Positions 37,265 to 46,832 of a stretch of DNA of 64,000 nt are shown piece after piece. A model generated the notes under the pieces. The model saw nothing but the letters and a program-made list of their open reading frames with translations. It was not told the origin of the DNA and ran no database searches. Within the stretch, counting starts at the first letter, position 1, and each line of letters begins with the position of its first letter. The position numbers were made by a program, and so were the translations under genes. The DNA is from Bombella sp. ESL0385 (GTDB lineage Bacteria > Pseudomonadota > Alphaproteobacteria > Acetobacterales > Acetobacteraceae), in NCBI RefSeq assembly GCF_009725755.1, contig NZ_WNIJ01000001.1, positions 310,001 to 374,000 of the forward strand. The letters run 5' to 3'.

Positions 37265-38764
37265 TCATAAAGGGACTACCGTTTTTGTACGGTCTGTTTC
37301 TTGCTGGATGAGTGGCAGAGAGAGCGTGACCTGTAACCCCGGATCCATCCGCGTGAGGGTGAGACGACCATGATGTAAGCTCGTCACCGCTTGGACGAGA
37401 GAAAGCCCAAGGCCAGAGCCGGGTGTATGGCGGGCACTCTCTGCGCGGAAGAAGCGTTCATGCGCGCGGAGAATATCAGCTTCATTCATCCCCGGCCCTT
37501 GGTCTTGTACACTAATTTCTATCCCAGTGGGGGCTGTGTGCGCTGTATGACCACGCGGTGTAATAGCTGTAACAGGGTGGGCTGTAAGGAAGAGTGCGCT
37601 ATGAGGAGGGGAAAACTTAATCGCGTTATCTAATAGATTCGCTAAAGCTTGTTGGAGCATCCGTTCATCTCCATAAAGAAGGGGAAGCGGGCTGATATCC
37701 ATATGGAGGCTTAATCCTGCCTCTTCAGCAGAGGCTTCATATAATTCCGCTATATTGGTGAGGAGTTGGTTAAGGTCCACCATAGTAAAGGCGGAGCGGC
37801 GTGCCCCGGCCTCAATCTGGGCAATGCGGAGGAGGGCTTCAAAGATACCGGTAATATGGTCGAGGTCTCCAATCGCTTTTTCCGCCGCTAGGCGTAACTC
37901 ATCAGGTGAGGAGGCGGAAAAGAGGGCTTCTTCCAGTTGGTTACGGGCGCGAGTGATGGGGGTGCGGAGGTCATGAGCAATGGCGTTGGAGACTTGGCGC
38001 ACCCCTTCCATCAACCGGTTGATTCGGTCCAGCATGGTGTTGACCGTCTCAGCAACAAGGTCCGTCTCGCTCCCTGTGAGGGCGATGCGGTGGTTAAGGT
38101 CCCCACTCGCCACAGCGGAGGCCGTGCGAGCGATGGAGCCAACAATACGGCGGAAGAGATTGCGCACCACTAAAGCCCCGCCAATAGCGAGGAGGGCAAT
38201 CATTACAGCACACCAAATCAGGGTACGGGTGATGACCGTACTGAGGAGGGCGCGGCCCCTGATGTCATGCCCGACAATGAGCTTAAAGCCGTGGGTGAGG
38301 TGGTAGGCCTTAAATTGCGCGGGGGTGGAGAAGGTATAACGGCGGATGGTAAGCTCGTAAAAATGATCCATCTTTGTGATGGCAACGGGCCAGCCGGGTA
38401 AATTGCCCGCTAAACGTCGCCCGTGGCGGTCGATGAGCAAATAGAGGGCATCATCATCAATATTCTGTTCTAAACGGTCCGTAATGGCACTGCTCAGGGC
38501 AGGGGGGCCGCCATAGTTCCACCGCTGTGTGAGCTCCTGTGCATCGGTCTCTATAAAGGCACGGACATGCTGGGTGAGGAGGTTGGTACTACTCCACCAG
38601 ATGAAGGATAAGAACAGCGTGGCTGAGATAAGAAATAACACGCCATAACCGAGGGCGAAGTTAATCCCAGCGGAGCGGATCGGCCAATGCCATCGCCCCA
38701 CTTTGCTGGCATCCCCCCGCCGCCATTGGAGCCAACGGCGCGGGGCTTTCTTATCCTTCTTCAT
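37265..38764 (-). CDS. Sensor histidine kinase
   Basis: A membrane histidine kinase of 499 residues. Two membrane segments (about 35-57 and 178-200) bracket a periplasmic sensor region of about 120 residues. A HAMP domain (about 200-252), HisKA with phospho-acceptor H264 in AIAHDLRTPITRARNQ, and HATPase_c with N-box LANLLDNAIKFS, G1 QDQGPGM and G2 GSGLGLSLV follow. It forms a two-component pair with the OmpR-type regulator 24 bases upstream in the same direction. The signal is unknown; the layout is common for metal, envelope or antibiotic stress sensors. The SIMPL pair lies downstream, after 70 bases. Confidence 0.92.
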   Translation of the reverse strand: MKKDKKAPRRWLQWRRGDASKVGRWHWPIRSAGINFALGYGVLFLISATLFLSFIWWSSTNLLTQHVRAFIETDAQELTQRWNYGGPPALSSAITDRLEQNIDDDALYLLIDRHGRRLAGNLPGWPVAITKMDHFYELTIRRYTFSTPAQFKAYHLTHGFKLIVGHDIRGRALLSTVITRTLIWCAVMIALLAIGGALVVRNLFRRIVGSIARTASAVASGDLNHRIALTGSETDLVAETVNTMLDRINRLMEGVRQVSNAIAHDLRTPITRARNQLEEALFSASSPDELRLAAEKAIGDLDHITGIFEALLRIAQIEAGARRSAFTMVDLNQLLTNIAELYEASAEEAGLSLHMDISPLPLLYGDERMLQQALANLLDNAIKFSPPHSALFLTAHPVTAITPRGHTAHTAPTGIEISVQDQGPGMNEADILRAHERFFRAESARHTPGSGLGLSLVQAVTSLHHGRLTLTRMDPGLQVTLSLPLIQQETDRTKTVVPL

Positions 38765-38788
38765 AAAGTAGCTAACCTCTTATTCGCG

Positions 38789-39475
38789 CTAACTTTGTGT
38801 CGGGCGGAGGATATAGCCTGCATTGCGGACTGTATGGATGATAGCGGTCTGAAAAGGTTTATCAACCTTCTGCCGCAGACGGGAGACATGGACATCAATC
38901 ACGTTGGTCTGCGGGTCAAAATGATAATCCCAGACTTTCTCAAGCAGCATGGTACGGGTCACAACCTGTCCGGCATTGCGGACGAGGAACTCTAGGAGGC
39001 GGAACTCACGCGGTTGGAGGTCAATCTTTTGGCCTCCACGCCGTACCTCGCGGGAGAGGAGGTCTAATGTGAGGTCGCCTACAGTGAGGGTTGTCTCTGG
39101 GGCGGTTTCATTATGCCCACGGCGGCCGAGAGCCTCCACACGGGCGAGAAGCTCGGAGAAGGCAAAAGGCTTTGTGACGTAATCATCCCCACCGGCACGC
39201 AACCCATCGACTCGATCATCTACATCAGAGAGGGCAGAGAGCAAGAGCACAGGGGTATTGTTCTTCTGGCTGCGAAGGGTCTCAAGAATATGCAAGCCAT
39301 CAACCCCACCGGGGAGCATCCGGTCTAAGATGATGATGTCGTATTTTTCTCCCACAGCGAGATAGAGCCCATCTTTGCCATTATCGGCATGGTCTACATC
39401 ATGCCCTGCTTCTTTAAGGCCTTTAAGGACAAAGGAGCGAACGGTGGGATCATCCTCAACCAGTAAGATATGCAT
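38789..39475 (-). CDS. OmpR-family response regulator
   Basis: A 228-residue DNA-binding response regulator. The receiver domain has an acidic pocket (EDD, residues 7-9), phospho-acceptor D51 in IIILDRMLPGG, and Lys in VTKPFAF. The C-terminal winged-helix domain has LQPREFRLLEFLVRNAGQVVTR and the recognition region NVIDVHVSRLRQKVD. It lies 24 bases before its cognate kinase. The 167-base gap to the divergent aldo/keto reductase should hold promoters for both, but I see no clear direct-repeat operator. Confidence 0.93.
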   Translation of the reverse strand: MHILLVEDDPTVRSFVLKGLKEAGHDVDHADNGKDGLYLAVGEKYDIIILDRMLPGGVDGLHILETLRSQKNNTPVLLLSALSDVDDRVDGLRAGGDDYVTKPFAFSELLARVEALGRRGHNETAPETTLTVGDLTLDLLSREVRRGGQKIDLQPREFRLLEFLVRNAGQVVTRTMLLEKVWDYHFDPQTNVIDVHVSRLRQKVDKPFQTAIIHTVRNAGYILRPTQS

Positions 39476-39642
39476 TGGTCCTGCCTGTTTCGTCTAGTCT
39501 GCTCTATTAGAGCGTTTGTGCGCCTAGGATAGCGGCAAGCTGGGGGAAAAGGGAAGGTCACTCATAGAGGGCTTTCTTGCCTCATATTACGGGCATGTTA
39601 GGATGCTGGAGACACTGTGATTGTAAGGAGAGGGGAATAGCC

Positions 39643-40692
39643 ATGCAATATAGACCCTTAGGGCGAACTGGCCTTAAAGTAAGTGAACTATGCTTAGGAA
39701 CCATGACCTTTGGACAACAAAATACCGAGGCAGAAGGTCATGCCCAGCTCGATATGGCCCTCGAACATGGCGTAAATTTCATCGACACGGCGGAATTATA
39801 TTCCATCCCTCCGCGTGCAGAGACGCAAGGCTCGACCGAGCGCATTGTGGGGAGTTGGCTAAAGGCACGCGGTAATCGTGATAAAATTATCCTAGCCAGT
39901 AAGGTGGTTGGGCGTAGCCAGAATGAGTGGTTCCGCCCCGATGGGGAGAAACCACGTCTGACACCGGGGCAGATTCGATATGCGATCGAGCAATCGCTCA
40001 AGCGGTTAAATACGGATTATTTGGACCTTTATCAGCTTCATTGGCCAGACCGTAAGATTAACATCTTTGGTGAGGGAGGGACGACCTTCCAAACCCTCTC
40101 TGATGCTGATGAAGTGCCGATTGCTGAGACATTAGGCGCATTGGGGGAGTTGGTGAAGGAAGGCAAGGTCCGTCATGTAGGTTTATCTAACGAGACCGCA
40201 TGGGGTGTGGCGGAGTTTTTGCGTGTTTCACGCGAGGAAAAACAGCCGCGTATTGCCTCTATCCAAAACGCCTATAATCTGTTGAACCGCACTTATGAGA
40301 TTGGCCTTGCCGAGATGGGCTTGCGGGAGGATGTCGGCTTATTGGCTTATTCTCCACTCGCGCAGGGTTATTTAACGGGCAAATATCTGGATGGTGCCCG
40401 CCCACCGGGGGCGCGGACAACCCTCTTTGAGCGGGGGCAGCGTTACGAAAAACCGGGCGTTGATGATGCGATTCGTGCTTATCAGGCCCTTGCGAAAGAG
40501 AGCGGGTTAGACCTCGCCCAAATGGCGATTGCGTTTGTAACCACCCGTCCCTTTGTGGCCTCTAACATCATCGGGGCAACTAATTTGCAGCAGCTTGAGA
40601 CGGCTCTAACATCCGTCAATCTCACCATTACGCCGGAGCTGGAGGAGAAGATTAACGCCATCCATCAGCTAAACGCCAACCCTGCCCCTTAA
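39643..40692 (+). CDS. Aldo/keto reductase, Tas-like
   Basis: An NADPH-dependent (beta/alpha)8 oxidoreductase of 349 residues. The conserved Asp/Tyr in FIDTAELYSIPP, Lys in IILASKVVG and His in YQLHWPDR form the AKR tetrad, and NIIGATNLQQLE binds cofactor phosphate. The inserted segment NIFGEGGTTFQTL resembles the Tas subgroup. The substrate is unknown. ATG 39643 has AAGGAGAGGGG upstream and is preferred over the open extension to 39577. It ends in a strong hairpin. Confidence 0.92.
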   Translation: MQYRPLGRTGLKVSELCLGTMTFGQQNTEAEGHAQLDMALEHGVNFIDTAELYSIPPRAETQGSTERIVGSWLKARGNRDKIILASKVVGRSQNEWFRPDGEKPRLTPGQIRYAIEQSLKRLNTDYLDLYQLHWPDRKINIFGEGGTTFQTLSDADEVPIAETLGALGELVKEGKVRHVGLSNETAWGVAEFLRVSREEKQPRIASIQNAYNLLNRTYEIGLAEMGLREDVGLLAYSPLAQGYLTGKYLDGARPPGARTTLFERGQRYEKPGVDDAIRAYQALAKESGLDLAQMAIAFVTTRPFVASNIIGATNLQQLETALTSVNLTITPELEEKINAIHQLNANPAP

Positions 40693-40716
40693 GGGGAAGT
40701 ATATAAAGTAACGGTA

Positions 40717-40751
40717 GAGCCGGAGCATCATTATGTTCCGGCTCGTCTTTT
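40717..40751 (+). terminator. Terminator after the aldo/keto reductase gene
   Basis: GAGCCGGA and TCCGGCTC form an 8-bp stem extended by a partly paired 12-base loop, followed by GTCTTTT. The T tail touches the stop codon of the convergent cytochrome c1 gene. Confidence 0.8.
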
Positions 40752-41457
40752 AGGGGGCATCCTTTTTTAAGACGCGCCACAGGGCAAGCAAAATCCCACT
40801 TAGTAGTGCGAGATAAAGCAGCACAGCCGTGCCGATAAAATGGCGGGTGCGTTTATGGCTATCATCAGCCCATTGGAGAAAGGCTGTGACATCGCTGGCC
40901 ATTTGGGGGATGGTCGCTTTTGTCCCATCGGGGAAAATGACAGCCCCCTCCTGCAAAGGCGGCCGCATTTTGAACTTGTGATGATGCGTGAGTGCCGTGG
41001 GGTTGTAATAAGTATGTGGGGCGAGTGTAACGCCGGGGGGAGCAGGGCGATAATCTGCAAGCATGTGGCGGATATAATCCGGCCCACCGCGTATTGTGCG
41101 GACAATATGGGAGAGGTCTGGCGGGTAGTCCCCCCCATTATTCGCTTTGCCCACAGCGACACTAGGATAAGGGGAGGCAATGGGGCTTTCTAACCCTGTA
41201 TGGCGTTGTTGTGCCCAATGCTGCAAGGCGGCAACATCTGGTTGTAACGCAATCATATCCCCATAATGGGCATGGTCCATACTATGGCAGGAGCTGCATA
41301 TTTGCTGGAAGATAAGCAATCCGCGTTCTTCCGGCTTCATAATGGGGGGCGGAGTAGGGGATGCCGCCGTGATGGGGGCGGCGAGAGCAGGGCTAGCGGC
41401 CCCGCTGATGAGGGTGAATAGAGCAAAAGGAGCCCATAACAGACGGTGTGGCATCAT
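40750..41457 (-). CDS. petC: Cytochrome bc1 complex, cytochrome c1 subunit
   Basis: A heme-c subunit of the ubiquinol-cytochrome c reductase. From ATG 41457 (235 residues) there is a signal peptide ending near PALAA. The c-type heme motif CSSCH follows close after (QQICSSCHSMD), with an axial Met candidate in KFKMRPPLQEGA. A C-terminal membrane anchor (AVLLYLALLSGILLALW) ends in a basic tail. The start overlaps the end of the cytochrome b gene (ATGATG), indicating coupling. It is shorter than mitochondrial c1 but in the bacterial range. This is the last gene of the petABC operon. Confidence 0.92.
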   Translation of the reverse strand: MMPHRLLWAPFALFTLISGAASPALAAPITAASPTPPPIMKPEERGLLIFQQICSSCHSMDHAHYGDMIALQPDVAALQHWAQQRHTGLESPIASPYPSVAVGKANNGGDYPPDLSHIVRTIRGGPDYIRHMLADYRPAPPGVTLAPHTYYNPTALTHHHKFKMRPPLQEGAVIFPDGTKATIPQMASDVTAFLQWADDSHKRTRHFIGTAVLLYLALLSGILLALWRVLKKDAP

Positions 41458-42650
41458 GACTGTACATCCTTTTGTGAGGATTGTGCGGCTTTGCGCTCTT
41501 GCCATGCAGTGAAGGGGAGCAGAACGAGAAACACGAAGAACCATACCAGCAATGCGCCTCGGCTTATCCATGCCCATAGGGGGGTAGCTGGTTGTAGCCC
41601 TGCTACGATGAGGGTGAGGAAGGCGAGGAAGAAAAGCCCCATCCCGATGCGGATAAAAGGCCGATAGGTCGCATTATGGCGGGGGGAGATATCCAACCAA
41701 GGGAGAGCAAAAAGGACGAGTAAGCTAGAGGCCGCTATGATAAGCCCCCCAAGGCGGGAGGGAATAGCGCGCAGCATGGCAAACCACGGGGCAAGATACC
41801 ATTCTGGCGTAATATCAGCAGGGGTTTTAAGGGGATTGGCAGGGGTAATGTTATCAATCTTGCTTAATAAACCGGGGAGGAAGAAGATTAACCCCGCCAA
41901 TAACGCCAGAAAAATACAGACGGCTAAACTATCTTTGACAACATAAAACGGTGCGAAAGGCCGTGTTGTTTTGTCAGGCTGGGGGCTATCTAGGGTTGGA
42001 TTGCTAGAGCCTGTCCCGTGGAGGCAGATGATATGCAGGCCAATCAGAGCGGCGATAATGAAGCCAAGGGTAAAATGCAGGATGAAAAAGCGGTGCAGCG
42101 CAATATTGCCTAACGTCTCTTCCCCAAGGAGATAAACAAGCAGCGGATGCCCAATAGTTGGCACGGCGTCCACCGCATGGGTAATAACGGTTGCGCCCCA
42201 ATAGGACATCTGCCCCCATGGTAAAACATACCCTGCAAAGGCTGTAACCATAAAAAGGAGCATCACAATAAGGCCAGAGAGCCAGACAAGCTCTCGCGGG
42301 GCCTTGTAGGAGCCATACCATAGCCCTCTCCCTATATGGAGATAGAGGGCTGCAAAGAGCATGCTGACCCCGCCTGTATGGATGCTACGGACCAACCAGC
42401 CAGAGGGGACGCGGCGTTCAATCGCTTCAATGCTTTCAAAAGCCTGCGTCATATCGGGCTGGTAGTGGAGGGCAAGAAAAATCCCGCTTACAATCATGAG
42501 GCCGAAGGCGGCGATCAAACAGGCCCCGATAGTCCAGAGCAGATTTACCGGCGGCATGGGGAAGCGCGCCATATGGCGGCAGAAAGGCCGTAGGAAAGGC
42601 AAGCGGCGGTCAAGCCAATGGGAAGGCGGTGTGGGGGTGTGATTCATCAT
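41454..42650 (-). CDS. petB: Cytochrome bc1 complex, cytochrome b subunit
   Basis: The core membrane subunit, 398 residues with about eight helices and two b hemes. Heme-ligand histidines are in ALYLHIGRGLWYGS and LHRFFILHFTLGFI...LHIICLHG, and the Qo-site PEWY motif is in ITPEWYLAPWFAML. A Gly-rich turn GYVLPWGQMSYWGATV is typical. It oxidises ubiquinol and drives the Q cycle. It lies 12 bases after the Rieske gene and overlaps cytochrome c1. Confidence 0.96.
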   Translation of the reverse strand: MMNHTPTPPSHWLDRRLPFLRPFCRHMARFPMPPVNLLWTIGACLIAAFGLMIVSGIFLALHYQPDMTQAFESIEAIERRVPSGWLVRSIHTGGVSMLFAALYLHIGRGLWYGSYKAPRELVWLSGLIVMLLFMVTAFAGYVLPWGQMSYWGATVITHAVDAVPTIGHPLLVYLLGEETLGNIALHRFFILHFTLGFIIAALIGLHIICLHGTGSSNPTLDSPQPDKTTRPFAPFYVVKDSLAVCIFLALLAGLIFFLPGLLSKIDNITPANPLKTPADITPEWYLAPWFAMLRAIPSRLGGLIIAASSLLVLFALPWLDISPRHNATYRPFIRIGMGLFFLAFLTLIVAGLQPATPLWAWISRGALLVWFFVFLVLLPFTAWQERKAAQSSQKDVQS

Positions 42651-42662
42651 AGAGGCCGTCCC

Positions 42663-43334
42663 TTACAGTTGTTGGATTTTGGTGATGTCGTAATGAGGGG
42701 AGAGCAGGCTTTCCCCTAAGCGGATGGTGTTATCATCAACAAAATGAAGGGGCGGGACGGGCAAATTATAAGGGGCGGGCATATTGCGTAGGACACGCCC
42801 CGCCCCATCAAATTGTGAGCCATGACACGGGCAGAAGAACCCACCAGAGGCCGGTAAGTTTGCACTATCTTGATAATTGGGGACGCAGCCTAGATGGGTG
42901 CAAATGGTGATATAAACCCCATAGTCAGCCCGCAGGGAGCGATGGGGGTTGGCAGCCTCGGCGGGTTGTTGATGGATGTGTGAGTGCGGGTCAGCCAGCT
43001 GGGCAAGGAGGGTAGGGTCCTCCAAAGCGCGGAGCATCTCTGGCGTGCGGCGTTGAATAGCCACTGGAAGGCCCTGCCAAACGACTATTTTGTGGCTACC
43101 CGGCTCTAAATCCTGCACAGTGACATCAAGAATGGCGTGCTCATGCGTGTTCTCCGCAGAGCGTGCTTCAGTCTGGCGGAGACTATTGAGGAAGGGCGCA
43201 GCGAGCGTGCAGGCCCCAGCTCCGCCTAAAGCGAGAGAGCTTGCCGTTAGGATCCGCCGCCGCGTAGGACGAGGGAAAAGGGGGGCGTCATCCAAAGCTG
43301 GGTGCGGCGGGGGGGTATCGTTCTGCTGGGTCAT
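42663..43334 (-). CDS. petA: Cytochrome bc1 complex, Rieske iron-sulfur protein
   Basis: The 2Fe-2S subunit that passes electrons from ubiquinol to cytochrome c1. From ATG 43334 (223 residues) it has a Tat-like N-terminus (TRRRILTASSLALGG) serving as export signal and anchor. The cluster-binding boxes CTHLGC and CPCHGSQFD are both complete, and the C-terminal fold has PAPYNLPVPPL. AAGGAG 8 bases upstream supports this start over an open extension to 43388. It is the first gene of petABC. An orphan RND pump gene lies upstream in the same direction, ending 79 bases before. Confidence 0.95.
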   Translation of the reverse strand: MTQQNDTPPPHPALDDAPLFPRPTRRRILTASSLALGGAGACTLAAPFLNSLRQTEARSAENTHEHAILDVTVQDLEPGSHKIVVWQGLPVAIQRRTPEMLRALEDPTLLAQLADPHSHIHQQPAEAANPHRSLRADYGVYITICTHLGCVPNYQDSANLPASGGFFCPCHGSQFDGAGRVLRNMPAPYNLPVPPLHFVDDNTIRLGESLLSPHYDITKIQQL

Positions 43335-43413
43335 GGGCGCGCTCCTTATCAGGCTTTTCTTTATAGAAATAGCGATAAAGTGACGCAATGTAGAGAAGCC
43401 GCCTTATGGGGTA

Positions 43414-46400
43414 TTAGGCCCGTGCAATCAGCTTTTTTGTGAGATGATGGCAACGATGTTTTAGCCGTTCCATCAAAAGATAAATTGCAGGTGTGGTGTA
43501 GAAGGTTAAGAATTGGCTGACAGCCATCCCTCCTAAAATCGCTACCCCTAAGGGGCGGCGTAGCTCACATCCATATCCATCGCCGATGAGTAGAGGCACC
43601 CCGCCTAAAGCCGCGGCTAATGTTGTCATCAGGATGGGGCGGAAGCGGATGATAGAGGCCTGCTGGATGGCTTGCTCGGCTGTCATCTCAGGGTTGGATT
43701 TATGGGTTTGTAAGGCGAAGTCAATCACCAAGATGGCGTTCTTTTTCACAAGGCCGGTGAGGAGAATAATGGCGATAACGGCAATTAAGCTAAAGTTCTC
43801 CCCTGCAACCCAAAGTCCTAGAACAGCTCCCACCCCGGCAGAAGGCAGGGTAGAGAGGATGGTAATAGGGTGTATGAGACTTTCATAGAGAATACCTAAA
43901 GTAATATACATAATAGCAATAGCGACCATAAACGCGATTAAGGCGTTGTTCATAAGAGATGAGGTTTCCCCCGTTGTGCCAGTAAACTCCCCATGGATGA
44001 CATCTGAGACATGGAGATTTACGAGGGATTTTTTGATCGTTTCGACAGCATCAGTGTATGTGTGGCCTGCTGTGAGGTCAAAAGAGAGGGTTGTGGCGTA
44101 ATAACCATTGTGATGAGCAATAGTCAGGGGCATAGGTGCTTTGGCAATACTGGCCACATTATCAAGAGGGATCATCGTTTCTTGGGATGAAGACACCGCT
44201 GCACCGTTGGAATTATTGCCCGAGAGTTTATTGGCAAAAGAGTTCGTCACAGAATCTTGGGCGATGGAGGCTTGTGCGCTTAATGTCCCTTTGCTGCGGA
44301 CACGGATCAGGTTAGAGGCAATCCCCCCGGCGGCTGTCCCAGCAGAGGTGGAAAGCCAGAGATGATGGAGTGTGTTGGGGTACTGGCGGAAAGGCGCATC
44401 AACCACCATGACCACTCTGTGGTTGGTAAGGGGAAGATGAATGGTCGAGACAATGCTTTGCCCAAAAGAGTCAAAAAGAGCATTTTGGATTAATTGTGGT
44501 GTAACATTATAGCGGGCCTCAAGGTCTCGATGGACTATAATATTGGATGAGATTTCAACATCTTCTGCATTGGTTGAAAGGTTACGAAAGACCCCGCTAG
44601 CACGGAGCTGCGCTAGGAGGGGCGGGGTCGCGTTATAAAGAGGGGTGCTGTCATCACTTTGGAGGACATAACGATAATTACCTGTATTGCTTGTATCGCC
44701 CCCCCCTTGACGGTCGCTCCCTAATGCCCAGAAGAAGGCTTCTGCCCCAGCTTGTTGGGGGATGCTTTTATGGAGCCGTGCTAATATCGTCCGAGGGCTA
44801 GCGCGTTGGGCTTTATCTTTGAGGGAAATAAAGAGATCGCCCGTGTAGCTATTCCGGTTAAATGTAACGACTGTTTGGACAGCAGGGTCTTTTTGGATAA
44901 TTGCTTCGACCTGCCGTAAGCGGCGTAATAATGCTTGGAAGGAGAGGTTCGGCTCCCCAACTATGCGCCCTCGTAGGATAGCCAAATCCATTGCTGGAAG
45001 AGTTGTTTTAGGTAGGATGGTAATGCCCCCGATGAGTAAGAGGAGGCTAGCTGGTAAGGTAAGACCAATAAGGATGGGATGCCGCAAGCTCCAGCTCATG
45101 GAGTTTTCATAAGCTCGTGTGAGGCGTTGGAGGCCTGTTTCTGTGACGTGAAAGAGCTGATGGCCCCTATAGAGTAGCCATCCCAATGGAGCGCGCCACA
45201 TGGTGCGTTGGGGGCGGGAGGGTAATGTGGCGTGCGGCTGTGTGTGTATTGTGAGAAAATGGGCGCATAGCATAGGGGTAAGGGTAAGGGATAAAACCAT
45301 TGAGATGATGATGGCGATAATCATCGTCATGGCAAATTCGTTAAAAATCGATCCTAATGTTCCGGGGATGTAAAGGAGAGGGATAAAAACCGCAATTAAA
45401 GAGAGGCTAATAGAGAGAATTGTAAAGGTAATTTCAGTTGTTCCAATAAGGCTTGCTTGGTAACGATCCATCCCTGCTTCCATATGACGAGCGATATTTT
45501 CGAGCACGACAATGGCATCATCAATGACAAAACCCACGGCAATCGTTAGGGCCATAAGGGAGAGAACATCTAGTGAGAAGTGATACCACGCCATTGCTGT
45601 GAGTGTGCCAGAGAGGGCAATGGGGATCGTAATAGCGGGGATAAGTGTACTAAAAAGATGGCGGAAAAAGAGAGCAATAACTAGGACGACTAAGATAATA
45701 GAGACAATAAGTGTGAGCTTCGCATCAATCAGGGAGGAGCGAATTGTACGAGAGAGGTCCAGCCCTGTATGGATCTGCACAGTCGCTGGGACTGTTTGTT
45801 GGAGAAGTGGAAGACGATGAGTAATATCGTTGACGATAGCGACTGTGTTCGCGTGGGGTTGTGGCATAACAGCAAGTGTAATAGCGGTTTGCCCGTTTAA
45901 TGTGCTTTCTTGGTAAATATCCTGCACATCATCATGCACCCTAGCGATATCGCGCAGATAGATAGGGTAGAACTTGTTACGATAGGCAACAATGAGGTTG
46001 CGATATTGTGCCGCATTGATGGCTTGGTCATTCGTTTGGAGTTGGATGCGTTGGTCACCAAGGGTGAAAAAACCCTTGGGTGTATAAGCATTAGCAGAGG
46101 CCAGAGCGGAGCGAATATCCTCTGGGTTTAAGCCCCATTTATACAGGGGGTAAGGGTTAAGCTCGACTCGCACTGCAGGGTTGGAGGCCCCGAATATTTC
46201 CACCCGGCCAACCCCGCCAATTTGGGCCAATATGGGCCGTATGCGGATGAGGGCGAGGTCATAAAGCTGGTCGCGTGATTGTTGTTTAGAGGTTAAATGA
46301 AGGAGGTAGATAGGCCTATCCCCATCAAGCTTAAAGGCTTGTGGGTCTGAATCTAATGTACCTGTTGGCAGGTCACTTCGGGCGGCACGTAAAGCGGCTT

Positions 46401-46725
46401 GGACATCCCGCAATGCCCCATCAATATTACGTGATGGGGCAAAATCAATAAAGATAGAGGTTTTGCCGCTGCCTGTAGTGGATTCTAGCGATTGGACATC
46501 GGCAATCGTGGCAAGGCGGCGTTCTAACGGGGTGGAGACAGAAGTCGCCATTTGTTGCGGGTCTGAGCCGGGTTGGCTGGCTACCACCATAATGGCGGTC
46601 GCCGTCATGTCCGGCATGGTCGCAACAGGGAGAAAGGGTAACGCCACTAACCCGGAGAGGAAGATGGCTAAGGCCAGCAAAGTGGTCGCCACGGGGCGAT
46701 CAATAAAAAGCCGGCAGAAGACCAT
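43414..46725 (-). CDS. RND (HAE1) efflux permease, MdtB/AcrB-like
   Basis: An inner-membrane proton-driven pump subunit of 1103 residues. It starts with the HAE1 N-terminus FIDRPVATTLLALAIF, has the proton-relay Asp pair in VGFVIDDAIVVLENIARHME, and the two large porter loops with PSRNIDGALRDVQAALRAARSDLP. A Ser/Asn-rich insertion near SFANKLSGNNSNGAAVSSS in the second porter half makes it longer than the usual 1030-1050 residues. No membrane-fusion (MdtA/AcrA) or TolC-type gene lies beside it, so partners must be encoded elsewhere. The ribosome binding site is weak. Substrates cannot be read from the sequence. Confidence 0.92.
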   Translation of the reverse strand: MVFCRLFIDRPVATTLLALAIFLSGLVALPFLPVATMPDMTATAIMVVASQPGSDPQQMATSVSTPLERRLATIADVQSLESTTGSGKTSIFIDFAPSRNIDGALRDVQAALRAARSDLPTGTLDSDPQAFKLDGDRPIYLLHLTSKQQSRDQLYDLALIRIRPILAQIGGVGRVEIFGASNPAVRVELNPYPLYKWGLNPEDIRSALASANAYTPKGFFTLGDQRIQLQTNDQAINAAQYRNLIVAYRNKFYPIYLRDIARVHDDVQDIYQESTLNGQTAITLAVMPQPHANTVAIVNDITHRLPLLQQTVPATVQIHTGLDLSRTIRSSLIDAKLTLIVSIILVVLVIALFFRHLFSTLIPAITIPIALSGTLTAMAWYHFSLDVLSLMALTIAVGFVIDDAIVVLENIARHMEAGMDRYQASLIGTTEITFTILSISLSLIAVFIPLLYIPGTLGSIFNEFAMTMIIAIIISMVLSLTLTPMLCAHFLTIHTQPHATLPSRPQRTMWRAPLGWLLYRGHQLFHVTETGLQRLTRAYENSMSWSLRHPILIGLTLPASLLLLIGGITILPKTTLPAMDLAILRGRIVGEPNLSFQALLRRLRQVEAIIQKDPAVQTVVTFNRNSYTGDLFISLKDKAQRASPRTILARLHKSIPQQAGAEAFFWALGSDRQGGGDTSNTGNYRYVLQSDDSTPLYNATPPLLAQLRASGVFRNLSTNAEDVEISSNIIVHRDLEARYNVTPQLIQNALFDSFGQSIVSTIHLPLTNHRVVMVVDAPFRQYPNTLHHLWLSTSAGTAAGGIASNLIRVRSKGTLSAQASIAQDSVTNSFANKLSGNNSNGAAVSSSQETMIPLDNVASIAKAPMPLTIAHHNGYYATTLSFDLTAGHTYTDAVETIKKSLVNLHVSDVIHGEFTGTTGETSSLMNNALIAFMVAIAIMYITLGILYESLIHPITILSTLPSAGVGAVLGLWVAGENFSLIAVIAIILLTGLVKKNAILVIDFALQTHKSNPEMTAEQAIQQASIIRFRPILMTTLAAALGGVPLLIGDGYGCELRRPLGVAILGGMAVSQFLTFYTTPAIYLLMERLKHRCHHLTKKLIARA

Positions 46726-46832
46726 AAGCTCGCAATATGCCCTTTCGTGTTACTCTATTGAGTATAAAGGATGGGTGATTATGCCGTGCGGTAATATACT
46801 CTTAACTCTTTGTAAAGCCAGATATTTTATGA

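Noticed and set aside
43334-43388. Longer Rieske protein starting at 43388
   Set aside because: The extra 18 residues are not family-like and the inner ATG has a much better ribosome binding site.
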